Both the position numbers and the translations under genes were made by a program. From contig NZ_CP080647.1 of NCBI RefSeq assembly GCF_019599145.1, positions 8,556,001 to 8,620,000 of the forward strand: DNA of 64,000 bases. The letters run 5' to 3'. The stretch comes from Streptomyces akebiae. GTDB taxonomy: Bacteria; Actinomycetota; Actinomycetes; Streptomycetales; Streptomycetaceae. Positions 26,038-33,554 of the stretch are shown in pieces (the first letter of the stretch is position 1; the number at the start of each line of letters is the position of its first letter). The notes under the pieces were generated by a model, which saw only the letters and a list, made by a program, of their open reading frames with translations, was not told the origin of the DNA and made no database searches.

Positions 26038-27642
26038 ATGAGTGATCGCACCGCCCCGTCGAACACCGTGTTGCTCCGCGGTGGAGAAGTCCACAGCCCC
26101 GCCGACCCGTTCGCCACCGCGATGGTCGTGGAGCGCGGCCAGATCGCCTGGGTCGGCTCCGAGGGTGCAGCCGACGCCTTCGCGGCCGGCGTCGACGAGG
26201 TGGTGGACCTCGAAGGTGCCCTGGTCACCCCGGCCTTCACCGACGCCCACGTGCACACCACCGCCACCGGCCTCGCGCTCACCGGTCTCGACCTCTCCGC
26301 CGCCCCCTCCCTGGAGGCCGCGCTCCTTCTCGTACGGGAATTCGCAGCCGCCCGTCCCTCCGACCGCGTCCTCCTCGGTCACGGCTGGGACGCCGCCCGC
26401 TGGCCCGGGGGCCGCCCCCCGACCCGCGCCGAACTCGACGAGGCCACCGGCGGACGCCCGCTCTACCTGAGCCGGATCGACGTCCACTCGGCCGTCGTGA
26501 CCACCGCCCTGCTGGACCTGGTCCCGGGCGCCGACGCCTTCGTGGACGGCCCGCTCACCCGCGACGCCCACCACGCCGTACGTGCCACCGCCCTCGGGGC
26601 CGTCACCCCCGCCCAGCGCATCGAGGCCCAGCGCGCCGCGCTCGCCCACGCCGCCTCGCTCGGCATCGGCTCGGTCCATGAGTGCGCGGGACCCGAGATC
26701 TCCTCCGAGGACGACTTCACGGGGCTGTTGCGGCTCGCCGCCGAGGAGCCCGGCCCGCGCGTGGTCGGCTACTGGGCGGAGCGCGACGTCGAGAAGGCGC
26801 GCGCCCTCGGCGCGGTCGGCGCCGCCGGTGACCTCTTCGTCGACGGCGCCCTCGGCTCGCACACGGCGTGCCTGCACGAGCCGTACGCCGACGCCGCCCA
26901 CACCGGCACGGCCTACCTGGACGCCGGCGCCGTCGCCGCCCATGTCGTCGCCTGCACGGAGGCGGGGCTCCAGGCGGGCTTCCACGCCATCGGGGACGCC
27001 GCGGTGGCCTCGGTGGTCGAAGGCGTGCGGGAGGCGGCCGAGAAGGTCGGCCTGGCCCGTGTGCGGGCGGCCCGGCACCGTGTCGAGCACGCCGAGATGC
27101 TCACCCCGGACACCGTCGCCGCCTTCGCCGAACTCGGCCTCACCGCCTCCGTCCAGCCCGCGTTCGACGCGCTGTGGGGCGGGGAGGAGGGCATGTACGC
27201 CCAGCGGCTCGGCGTCGACCGCGCCCGCACCCTGAACCCGTTCGCGGCCCTGCTGCGCGCCGGCGTACCCCTGGCGTTCGGCTCCGACAGCCCGGTCACG
27301 GCCCTCGACCCCTGGGGCACCGTCCGCGCGGCGGCCTTCCATCGCACGCCGGAGCACCGGGTCTCCGTGCGCGCCGCGTTCACGGCGCACACGCGGGGCG
27401 GCTGGCGGGCGATCGGGCGGGACGACGCGGGGGTCCTGGTGCCGGGCGCCCCCGCGGACTACGCGGTGTGGCGCACCGGCGAACTCGTCGTCCAGGCTCC
27501 CGACGACCGTGTCGCCCGCTGGTCCACCGACCCCCGTTCGGGCACCCCTGGCCTGCCCGACCTGAGCCCCGGCTCCGACCTGCCCGTCTGCCTGCGGACC
27601 GTGGTCGCGGGGCGAACGGTTTTCGTACGGCCGGGCGAGTGA
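26038..27642 (+). CDS. YtcJ-like amidohydrolase
   Basis: A 534-residue metal-dependent hydrolase of the amidohydrolase superfamily (family 3, YtcJ group). The metal HxH is in FTDAHVHTTATGLALTG (about 66-82); later metal ligands are in GFHAIGDAA, RVEHAEML and FGSDSPVTALDPW (the active-site Asp). The N-terminal and C-terminal beta strands (NTVLLRGGEVHSP, APADYAVWRTGEL) form the composite sandwich domain. The substrate is unknown; relatives hydrolyse N-substituted formamides or cyclic amides. The ATG context lacks a strong ribosome-binding site. Confidence 0.88.
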   Translation: MSDRTAPSNTVLLRGGEVHSPADPFATAMVVERGQIAWVGSEGAADAFAAGVDEVVDLEGALVTPAFTDAHVHTTATGLALTGLDLSAAPSLEAALLLVREFAAARPSDRVLLGHGWDAARWPGGRPPTRAELDEATGGRPLYLSRIDVHSAVVTTALLDLVPGADAFVDGPLTRDAHHAVRATALGAVTPAQRIEAQRAALAHAASLGIGSVHECAGPEISSEDDFTGLLRLAAEEPGPRVVGYWAERDVEKARALGAVGAAGDLFVDGALGSHTACLHEPYADAAHTGTAYLDAGAVAAHVVACTEAGLQAGFHAIGDAAVASVVEGVREAAEKVGLARVRAARHRVEHAEMLTPDTVAAFAELGLTASVQPAFDALWGGEEGMYAQRLGVDRARTLNPFAALLRAGVPLAFGSDSPVTALDPWGTVRAAAFHRTPEHRVSVRAAFTAHTRGGWRAIGRDDAGVLVPGAPADYAVWRTGELVVQAPDDRVARWSTDPRSGTPGLPDLSPGSDLPVCLRTVVAGRTVFVRPGE

Positions 27643-27751
27643 TCTCGCCGGACGACAAGAAACCGATCATGGCCGTTCGGCGCGCCGCGCCACCTGCGGA
27701 TCCTCCCCGCCGACCAGGCATGTGAGGGAATCGTCGCAGGTCAAACGACAG

Positions 27752-27782
27752 TTGACAGTTGGCGGCAGGGGGCGGGTAGGTT
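27752..27782 (+). promoter_or_regulatory. Strong housekeeping-type promoter in a 595-bp gap
   Basis: TTGACA (27752-27757), a 19-base spacer and TAGGTT (27777-27782) match the HrdB promoter pattern on the plus strand. The next plus-strand gene starts 455 bases downstream at 28238. The gap (27643-28237) has no convincing reading frame with normal Streptomyces codon bias, so this is either a very long ppm leader or the start of a non-coding RNA. GGCGGTGTGCC near 27855 can fold back on a GC-rich complement. Confidence 0.5.
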
Positions 27783-28237
27783 CTGCCGGGTCCACCACCG
27801 GACGTCCGACCGGGGAACTTCCGCGCGGTCGTCGAAGCGCCGCTGGGTCAGGGGCGGTGTGCCGCACCGGCGCACCACCGCTGGCAGCCAGGCCCAGGGT
27901 TCGCGCTCCGGCGAGGGAACGTTCCGGCCCGGTCGGGTAGGTGCGACCCGGGTGGGGCCCGGACGCTCAGTAGACAACGGCTTTCGGTCGACCCGCAGCC
28001 AGCGGGCCCCAGGTCGGCCCGAAGGGCGTCGGGCCCCCATCCGCAGCGGCGGTCCCCCACCCCGCGGCCGCCTCGCCGGGCGTGCGAGATCTGCTGCGGC
28101 GGCGCACAGGCTACACAGAGCCCGCTCCCGCACACCCCCTGTTGAATCGACACCCCTCTGGACACCGGCCGACACTCCATCGCAGGCCGCGGCCACTATG
28201 GTGGTCCCCTGCGTACGGAGGACTCGAAGGGGCAGCA

Positions 28238-29035
28238 GTGAACGACGGCGACGGGACCCTCGCGGCTCAAGGCCAGGAGAGGCGGTTCGGCCCGCTCGGC
28301 ACGGCCTTGGTGATCATCCCGACCTACAACGAGGCGGAGAACATCAAGGCGATCGTGGGCCGGGTGCGCAAGGCCGTTCCCGACGCGCACGTCCTGGTGG
28401 CCGACGACAACAGCCCCGACGGCACCGGCAAGCTCGCCGACGAGCTGGCTGTCGAGGACGATCACGTCCAGGTGCTGCACCGCAAGGGCAAGGAAGGGCT
28501 CGGCGCGGCCTATCTCGCGGGCTTCCGCTGGGGCATGGAGAACGGCTACGGCGTCCTCATCGAGATGGACGCCGACGGCTCGCACCAGCCCGAGGAACTG
28601 CCGCGGCTGCTCACCGCGCTCAAGGGAGCCGACCTCGTCCTCGGCTCCCGCTGGGTGCCGGGCGGGCGCGTGGTGAACTGGCCCAGATCCCGCGAGTTCA
28701 TCTCCCGCGGCGGCAGCCTCTACTCCCGAGTGCTGCTCGACGTCCCCGTCCGTGACGTCACCGGCGGCTACCGGGCGTTCCGCCGCGAGACCCTCGAAGG
28801 ACTGGGCCTCGACGAGGTCGCCTCCCAGGGGTACTGCTTCCAGGTCGACCTCGCCCGCCGCGCGATCAAGGCGGGCTACCACGTCGTCGAGGTGCCCATC
28901 ACCTTCGTCGAGCGCGAGCTGGGCGACTCCAAGATGAGCCGCGACATCCTCGTCGAGGCGCTGTGGCGGGTCACGGCGTGGGGCGTGGGGGAGCGGGTCG
29001 GCAAGGTGCTGGGACGGGACGGCAAGAAGGCCTGA
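28238..29035 (+). CDS. ppm1: Polyprenol monophosphomannose synthase
   Basis: A 265-residue GT2 enzyme transferring mannose from GDP-mannose to polyprenyl phosphate, the donor for periplasmic protein O-mannosylation. It shows ALVIIPTYNEAENIKAIVGR, LVADDNSPDGTGKLA and the metal-binding EMDADGSHQPEEL, then LVLGSRWVPGG, DVTGGYRAFRRE and the dolichyl-phosphate-mannose synthase end VPITFVERELGDSKMS. It is the single-domain form, without the N-acyltransferase-like fusion of M. tuberculosis Ppm1. GTG 28238 follows AAGGGG. The S. coelicolor counterpart (SCO1423) is needed for phage phiC31 infection, as known from the literature. fxsA follows after 46 bases. Confidence 0.92.
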   Translation: MNDGDGTLAAQGQERRFGPLGTALVIIPTYNEAENIKAIVGRVRKAVPDAHVLVADDNSPDGTGKLADELAVEDDHVQVLHRKGKEGLGAAYLAGFRWGMENGYGVLIEMDADGSHQPEELPRLLTALKGADLVLGSRWVPGGRVVNWPRSREFISRGGSLYSRVLLDVPVRDVTGGYRAFRRETLEGLGLDEVASQGYCFQVDLARRAIKAGYHVVEVPITFVERELGDSKMSRDILVEALWRVTAWGVGERVGKVLGRDGKKA

Positions 29036-29081
29036 TCATCCCCTTATCCCGTGCTGAGCCCGGGCCAGGCACACTGGGAGC

Positions 29082-29687
29082 ATGACGACTGGCGTTCCGT
29101 CCTCGACCCACCCCGCCCGGCCCCGGCGTTCCCGGCTGCGCACGTTTCTGCCGCTGGGCGTCGCCGCGTGGCTGGTGTTGGAGATCTGGCTGCTCACGGT
29201 GGTCGCGGGCGCGGCCGGCGGGTTCACGGTCTTCCTGCTGCTCGTCGCCGGTTTCGTCGGGGGCTCGGCAGTGGTCAAGCGGGCCGGGCGGCGGGCGTTC
29301 CGGGCGTTGTCCGAGACGCTGCAACAACAGCAGGGCGGGGCGGCCGCTGCCGGTCCCGGCTCCGACTCCGGCTCTGGCTCCGGGAAGAGTGAGGGCAACG
29401 GCTTCCTGATGCTGGGGGGCCTGTTGCTGATGCTGCCGGGGCTGGTCTCGGACGCGGTGGGGCTGGTGCTGCTGATTCCGCCGGTGCAGAAAGCGTTGGG
29501 ACGCTATACGGAGCGGACCTTCGAGCGGAAGATCCGTGCGGCCGGTGCGGGGACCTTCGGGGACGCCTTTCAGCAGGCGCGTATGCATCGGCCTGACGGG
29601 AAGGTCGTACAGGGGGAGGTCATCCGGGACGACGCGGGTGCCGGGGAGGGCTCGTCGGAGGGGCCTCGTCCTCCGCTGAATCGCTGA
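29082..29687 (+). CDS. fxsA: FxsA family membrane protein
   Basis: A 201-residue inner-membrane protein. Two hydrophobic helices (about 19-37 and 43-63) precede a Gln/Gly/Ser-rich loop (about 83-106), a third hydrophobic region with the FxsA hallmark GNGFLMLGGLLLMLPGLVSD, and VGLVLLIPPVQKAL. In E. coli FxsA interferes with F-factor exclusion of phage T7; its normal role is unclear. The Streptomyces version has an extended, low-complexity middle loop (SGSGSG) and a polar C-terminal tail. It probably shares a transcript with ppm and is followed by a strong hairpin. Confidence 0.88.
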   Translation: MTTGVPSSTHPARPRRSRLRTFLPLGVAAWLVLEIWLLTVVAGAAGGFTVFLLLVAGFVGGSAVVKRAGRRAFRALSETLQQQQGGAAAAGPGSDSGSGSGKSEGNGFLMLGGLLLMLPGLVSDAVGLVLLIPPVQKALGRYTERTFERKIRAAGAGTFGDAFQQARMHRPDGKVVQGEVIRDDAGAGEGSSEGPRPPLNR

Positions 29688-29777
29688 AGCGGGTCCTCGC
29701 CCCCCGCCGCCCCTACCCGTCCCGTCCTCAAGGGCCTGTGCCCTTCGGCCTGCAGCTGATCGTCCGGTGGGGGTTCT

Positions 29778-29797
29778 CGCGCAGTTCCCCGCGCCCC
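29778..29797 (+). repeat. Single arm of the dispersed palindrome
   Basis: CGCGCAGTTCCCCGCGCCCC here is identical, base for base, to the left arm of the hairpin at 15821-15840, but the matching right arm is absent. Confidence 0.9.
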
Positions 29798-29842
29798 TTC
29801 ACGGTCTGCGGCCCTTTCGGGGCCCGACATAGGCATGCCGAA

Positions 29843-29882
29843 GACCGCGGGCGCCGTACATGATCGTACGGCGCCCGCGGTC
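29843..29882. terminator. Bidirectional terminator between fxsA and rbpA
   Basis: GACCGCGGGCGCCGTAC (29843-29859) and its exact reverse complement (29866-29882) form a 17-bp stem with a six-base loop. It lies between the convergent fxsA and rbpA genes and can serve both. Confidence 0.92.
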
Positions 29883-29920
29883 ATCGGTTGCGCTGTGTGT
29901 CCGTCCGGCCCCCGGAGGGG

Positions 29921-30295
29921 TCAGGCGGACTTGCGGCTGTCTCGCGGATGTACCGCGATGTTCATCGCGCCGGAGCGGAGAACCGCCAGGCGCTCTTCGA
30001 GGACCTCTTCGAGCTCCTCACGGGTGCGCCGCTCCATCAGCATGTCCCAATGCGTACGCGCGGGCTTGGCCTTCTTTTCCTCAGGGCCGTCGCCGTCCAC
30101 GAGGAGTGCCTGGGCCCCGCAGACCTTGCACTCCCACTCCGGCGGAATCTCCGCCTCGACCGAGAAGGGCATCTCGAAGCGGTGCCCCTTCTCGCATGCG
30201 TACTCCACGGCCTGGCGCGGAGCCAAGTCGATGCCGCGGTCCGTCTCGTAGCTGGTCACCACGAGGCGCGTGCCGCGAAGAGCTCGCTCACTCAT
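29921..30295 (-). CDS. rbpA: RNA polymerase-binding protein RbpA
   Basis: A 124-residue actinobacterial RNA polymerase partner that binds the beta' zipper and group 1/2 sigma factors, stabilises open complexes and affects rifampicin sensitivity. The zinc ligands fall exactly as in S. coelicolor RbpA: Cys34 and His38 (ACEKGHRF), Cys56 and Cys59 (WECKVCG). The basic linker and sigma-interaction helix are visible as KPARTHWDMLMERRTREELE, with the basic linker contacting DNA. GGGAGG lies eight bases before ATG 30295. A SigR-type promoter is present upstream, in line with disulfide-stress control of rbpA in S. coelicolor. Confidence 0.97.
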   Translation of the reverse strand: MSERALRGTRLVVTSYETDRGIDLAPRQAVEYACEKGHRFEMPFSVEAEIPPEWECKVCGAQALLVDGDGPEEKKAKPARTHWDMLMERRTREELEEVLEERLAVLRSGAMNIAVHPRDSRKSA

Positions 30296-30356
30296 GAATC
30301 GTGCCTCCCGGGCTTGTCGCCCACAGGACAGGTGTCGCTGTCGTCGTCATCCGGTC

Positions 30357-30383
30357 AACGTCCGGTCGGCGGTAAAGATTCCC
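30357..30383 (-). promoter_or_regulatory. SigR (disulfide-stress) promoter of rbpA
   Basis: On the minus strand GGGAAT (30378-30383) and GTT (30357-30359) are 18 bases apart, the exact SigR pattern GGAAT-N18-GTT. It lies 62 bases before the rbpA start. In S. coelicolor rbpA is a documented SigR target. Confidence 0.88.
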
Positions 30384-30465
30384 GTTCCGTGTCCCGTTCC
30401 GGGTAGTGCGTCGCCGTCGTAGCCGCAGCCTTGTCAACCAGTGCAGTACCCACCGGCGCCCGGTT

Positions 30466-30489
30466 TGTCACATCTGACAGCAGATGTCA
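30466..30489. promoter_or_regulatory. Interlocked TGTCA/TGACA inverted half-sites
   Basis: Three alternating half-sites, TGTCA (30466-30470), TGACA (30475-30479) and TGTCA (30485-30489), create two overlapping palindromes, and ACATCTG/CAGATGT forms a 7-bp stem. It lies between the stop of the MFS gene and the rbpA promoter, so it may be an operator affecting rbpA or part of the MFS 3' end. Confidence 0.35.
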
Positions 30490-30573
30490 CCCAGCGTTTC
30501 GGCATCTTTGACGCGCAGTAACGGTACGCCTGGCAGGCCAAACGCGTACACTACAGCCCTTTCGCCTCCGGCG

Positions 30574-31938
30574 CTAAATCCTGTCCGGCACGGGATTGCC
30601 CGCGTCGCTGATCGCCCGGCGCACCGGGACCCTCGTGAGCAGGGCGAATCCCAGGACGAAGAAGGCCACCAGCGAGATGATCGCGTCTCGATAACTTCCG
30701 GTCAGCTGATAGGTCACGCCGAACAGCAGTGGGCCCAGCCAGCTCATGCCGCGGTCGCTCATCTCGTACGCGGCGAAGTACTCGGCCTCCTTGCCCGGCG
30801 GGACGAGATGGGAGAAGAGGGAGCGGGACAGGGCCTGGCTGCCGCCGAGGACCAGACCGATGCCCGAGGCGAGGACGAAGAACCACAGCGGGGCACTCGC
30901 CGGGAGGAAGTAGCCGGCGGCGAGGATCAGGGTCCAGGCGACCAGGGAGCCGAGGATCGTGCGCTTGGCGCCGTAGCGGCGGGAGAGCCGGCCCATGCCG
31001 AGGGCGCCCCCCACCGCCAGGATCTGCACCAGCAGCACGGCCACGATGAGCGTGGACTGCTCCAGGTCGAGTTCCTCGGAGCCGTACACCGAGGCCTGGG
31101 AGATCACCGTCTGGATGCCGTCGTTGTAGACGAGGTAGGCGAGGAGGAAGCTCAGGGTCAGCGGGTGGCGCCGCATGTCACGGACGGTCGCGGCCAGTTG
31201 ACGCAGTCCCGGGGCTGTCGCGCCCTCGGCCCCCGCGGACTCTCCGGCCGGGCGGCGCCGGTCGCGCAGGCGGTTCAGCGGGATCAGGGTGAAGGCGCCC
31301 CACCACAGGCCCGCCGAAGCCAGACAGATGCGGACGGCCATGCCCTCGGAGATGCCGAAGGAGTCGTGGGCGGTGAAGAGGATCAGATTCGCGACCAGGA
31401 CCAGGGAGCCGGCCGCGTAGCCGAAGGCCCAGCCCCGGGAGGAGACGGCGTCGCGTTCCTCGGGCGGTGCGATCTGGGGCAGGTAGGAGTTGTAGAGCAT
31501 CATCGCCACGGACTGCGCCGCGTTCGCCACGACCAGCAGGGCGCCGCCGAGCAGATAGCGCTCGCCGTCCAGGAAGAACATCCCCGCCGTCGCGGCGGCG
31601 CCGACATAGGCGGTCGCGGCCAGGAGCGGCTTCTTGCGGCCCGTACGGTCGGCGGCCGCGCCCACCAGCGGCATGATCACCACGGCCAGGATCACCGACA
31701 GGGACACCGAGTACGCGAAGAAGGAGCCGGCGCGGACCGGTATGCCCAGCGGGTGGACGTAGCCGTCCGGGTCGGCGGCGGCCTTGGCGACCTCGGTCAG
31801 ATAGGGGCCGAGGAACACGGTCAGGACGCTGGTCGAATAGACGGAGCAGGCCCAGTCGTAGAAGTACCAGCCGCGCTGTTCGCGCCGTCTGCCCGCGGCC
31901 TCGTCGGCCGCGTCCGTCCGCACGGTGTCGGTGCCCAC
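30574..31938 (-). CDS. UMF1-family MFS transporter
   Basis: A 454-residue membrane transporter with about 12 helices. The opening GWYFYDWACSVYSTSVLTVF is typical of the UMF1/Atg22-like group (WYxYDWANS...), followed by the MFS loop PLVGAAADRTGRKKPLL and the second-half loop LSRRYGAKRTIL. Substrates of this group are unclear in bacteria; the eukaryotic relative effluxes amino acids from vacuoles. GTG 31938 follows GAGGGG. It is the last gene of a minus-strand run with GDPD (41-base gap) and a YczE-type gene. Confidence 0.85.
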   Translation of the reverse strand: MGTDTVRTDAADEAAGRRREQRGWYFYDWACSVYSTSVLTVFLGPYLTEVAKAAADPDGYVHPLGIPVRAGSFFAYSVSLSVILAVVIMPLVGAAADRTGRKKPLLAATAYVGAAATAGMFFLDGERYLLGGALLVVANAAQSVAMMLYNSYLPQIAPPEERDAVSSRGWAFGYAAGSLVLVANLILFTAHDSFGISEGMAVRICLASAGLWWGAFTLIPLNRLRDRRRPAGESAGAEGATAPGLRQLAATVRDMRRHPLTLSFLLAYLVYNDGIQTVISQASVYGSEELDLEQSTLIVAVLLVQILAVGGALGMGRLSRRYGAKRTILGSLVAWTLILAAGYFLPASAPLWFFVLASGIGLVLGGSQALSRSLFSHLVPPGKEAEYFAAYEMSDRGMSWLGPLLFGVTYQLTGSYRDAIISLVAFFVLGFALLTRVPVRRAISDAGNPVPDRI

Positions 31939-31979
31939 CCGTGCCCCTCGCTTCCCCGTGAACGGGCCGCGCGAGGGTG

Positions 31980-32747
31980 TCAGACCCAGGTCCCCCGGTC
32001 CTCCAGCACCTTGCGCAGCGTGTCGATGTGATCGGTCATGATGCCATCGACACCCAGGTCCAGGAGCCGGTGCATGCGTTGCGGTTCGTTCACGGTCCAG
32101 ACGTGCACCTGCAGCCCGCGCGCGTGGGCCGCCCGTACGAAACGGTGGTCGACCACGGGCACCCCGGCGTGCGACTCGGGCACCTGCGCGGCGACCGCCG
32201 AGCGGCGCACCGTGGCGGGGACACCCCACGACCGCAGCCGCAGCGCCAGCACGCCGCTCGTGCCGTACGAGGTGGCCAGGCGCGGACCGGCGAGGCGCTG
32301 GGCGCGGGCCACTCGGGACTCGGCGAAGGAGCCTACGCAGACCCGGTCCCAGGAGTCGGTACGGGCGATCAGATTGAGCAGCGGGTGCAGCGCGGGCTCC
32401 GCCTTGACGTCGACGTTCCAGCGGACGTCGGGGAACTCTTCGAGGAGCTCCTCGAAGAGGGGGACCGGTTCGACGCCCGCCACGCGCGCGTGGCGGATCT
32501 CCCTCCACGTCAGGTCGGCTATCCGACCGGCCCCGTCGGTCATCCGGTCCAGGGTCGCGTCGTGGAAGGCGGCGAGCTTGCCGTCGCGCGTGGCGTGGAC
32601 GTCGGTCTCGATGTAGCGGTAGCCCGACTCCACCGCCCGCCGGAACTGGGCCGTGGTGTTCTCCAGGCCGTCGGCCGCTCCGCCCCGGTGGGCGAAGGCG
32701 ATCGGGCCCGGGTGGTCGAGGTAGGGGTGGCGTATGAGGGCGGTCAC
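31980..32747 (-). CDS. Glycerophosphodiester phosphodiesterase
   Basis: A 255-residue soluble TIM-barrel enzyme that cleaves glycerophosphodiesters to glycerol-3-phosphate and an alcohol. It has the GDPD catalytic HRGGAADGLENTTAQF (His at about 20 and Arg21, Glu29), metal ligands in YIETDVHATRDGKLAAFHD, and a third Glu in WNVDVKAEPAL (DVKAE). The end motif HVWTVNEPQRMHRLLDLGVD is also typical. There is no signal peptide, so it acts in the cytosol. The GTG start overlaps the stop of the upstream membrane gene by four bases (GTGA), implying translational coupling. Confidence 0.92.
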   Translation of the reverse strand: MTALIRHPYLDHPGPIAFAHRGGAADGLENTTAQFRRAVESGYRYIETDVHATRDGKLAAFHDATLDRMTDGAGRIADLTWREIRHARVAGVEPVPLFEELLEEFPDVRWNVDVKAEPALHPLLNLIARTDSWDRVCVGSFAESRVARAQRLAGPRLATSYGTSGVLALRLRSWGVPATVRRSAVAAQVPESHAGVPVVDHRFVRAAHARGLQVHVWTVNEPQRMHRLLDLGVDGIMTDHIDTLRKVLEDRGTWV

Positions 32748-33454
32748 CCGGGCAGTATGGCTCGCTTCGATGGACCGGTGGCGACGACCGTGCTGCCGGA
32801 TTCCGAGGGTACGGCGAACACCCGCAGGGAGAACTGGGCGAGGGGGCCTATGCAGAGGGCGTAGAGCAGGGTGCCCACCCCGACCGTGCCGCCGAGGGCG
32901 AAGCCGCTCGCCAGCACCGCCACCTCCACGGCCGTCCGCATCAGCCGGAGCGAGCGGCCGGTACGCCGGTGCAGCCCCGTCATCAGGCCGTCACGCGGGC
33001 CCGGGCCGAAGCGGGCCGCGATGTAGAGCCCGGTCGCCGCGCCGTTCAGTACGATCCCGGCGGCCAGCAGGGGTATCCGGACGACCATGGTGTGCGCCTC
33101 CGGCACCAGCGCCAGGGTGGCATCCATCGCGATGCCCACCACGAAGACGTTGGAGACCGTGCCGAGGCCCGGGCGCTGGCGGAGCGGGATCCACAGGAGC
33201 AGCACCACCGCCCCCACGACGATCGACACCACCCCGATGGTCAGCCCGGTCAGCTCCGCCAGGCCCTGGTGCAGCACGTTCCAGGGCTCCAGTCCGAGAC
33301 CGGCCTGTACGAGGAGCGCGGAGCTGGCGCCGTACAGCGCGAGACCGATGTAGAGCTGGACCAACCGGCGACCTCGATGCCGCTGTGCGGATGCCGGTGG
33401 GTCCTGCTGTGGGTCCTGATGCGGATCCTGTTGTGGCTCGTGCTGTGCGGGCAA
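32744..33454 (-). CDS. YczE/YitT-like membrane protein
   Basis: A 236-residue membrane protein. After a Gln/Asp/Pro-rich start (QQDPHQDPQQDPPAS) come five or six hydrophobic helices with LYIGLALYGASSALLVQAGL, GLEPWNVLHQGLAELTGLTI and RFGPGPRDGLMTGLHRRTG, the pattern of the YczE/YyaS family. TTG 33454 is the best start, with GGGGGG six bases upstream. In B. subtilis yczE is paired with a MocR regulator; here too a MocR gene is divergent across 100 bp, so this protein is probably its regulated partner, perhaps a small-molecule transporter. Confidence 0.8.
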   Translation of the reverse strand: MPAQHEPQQDPHQDPQQDPPASAQRHRGRRLVQLYIGLALYGASSALLVQAGLGLEPWNVLHQGLAELTGLTIGVVSIVVGAVVLLLWIPLRQRPGLGTVSNVFVVGIAMDATLALVPEAHTMVVRIPLLAAGIVLNGAATGLYIAARFGPGPRDGLMTGLHRRTGRSLRLMRTAVEVAVLASGFALGGTVGVGTLLYALCIGPLAQFSLRVFAVPSESGSTVVATGPSKRAILPG

Positions 33455-33554
33455 GACGTTCCCCCCTGGTGGTGCCGGTGGCCTGACGCATGACACTCTG
33501 TGGCTTGAAGAAAGATGGCATCCATGGCCAATTCGCGGAAGGTGGACTGGAATC

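Noticed and set aside
27741..28196. A 151-codon minus-strand frame in the ppm upstream gap
   Set aside because: Arg/Pro/Ala-rich with no start signal, motif or normal codon bias.
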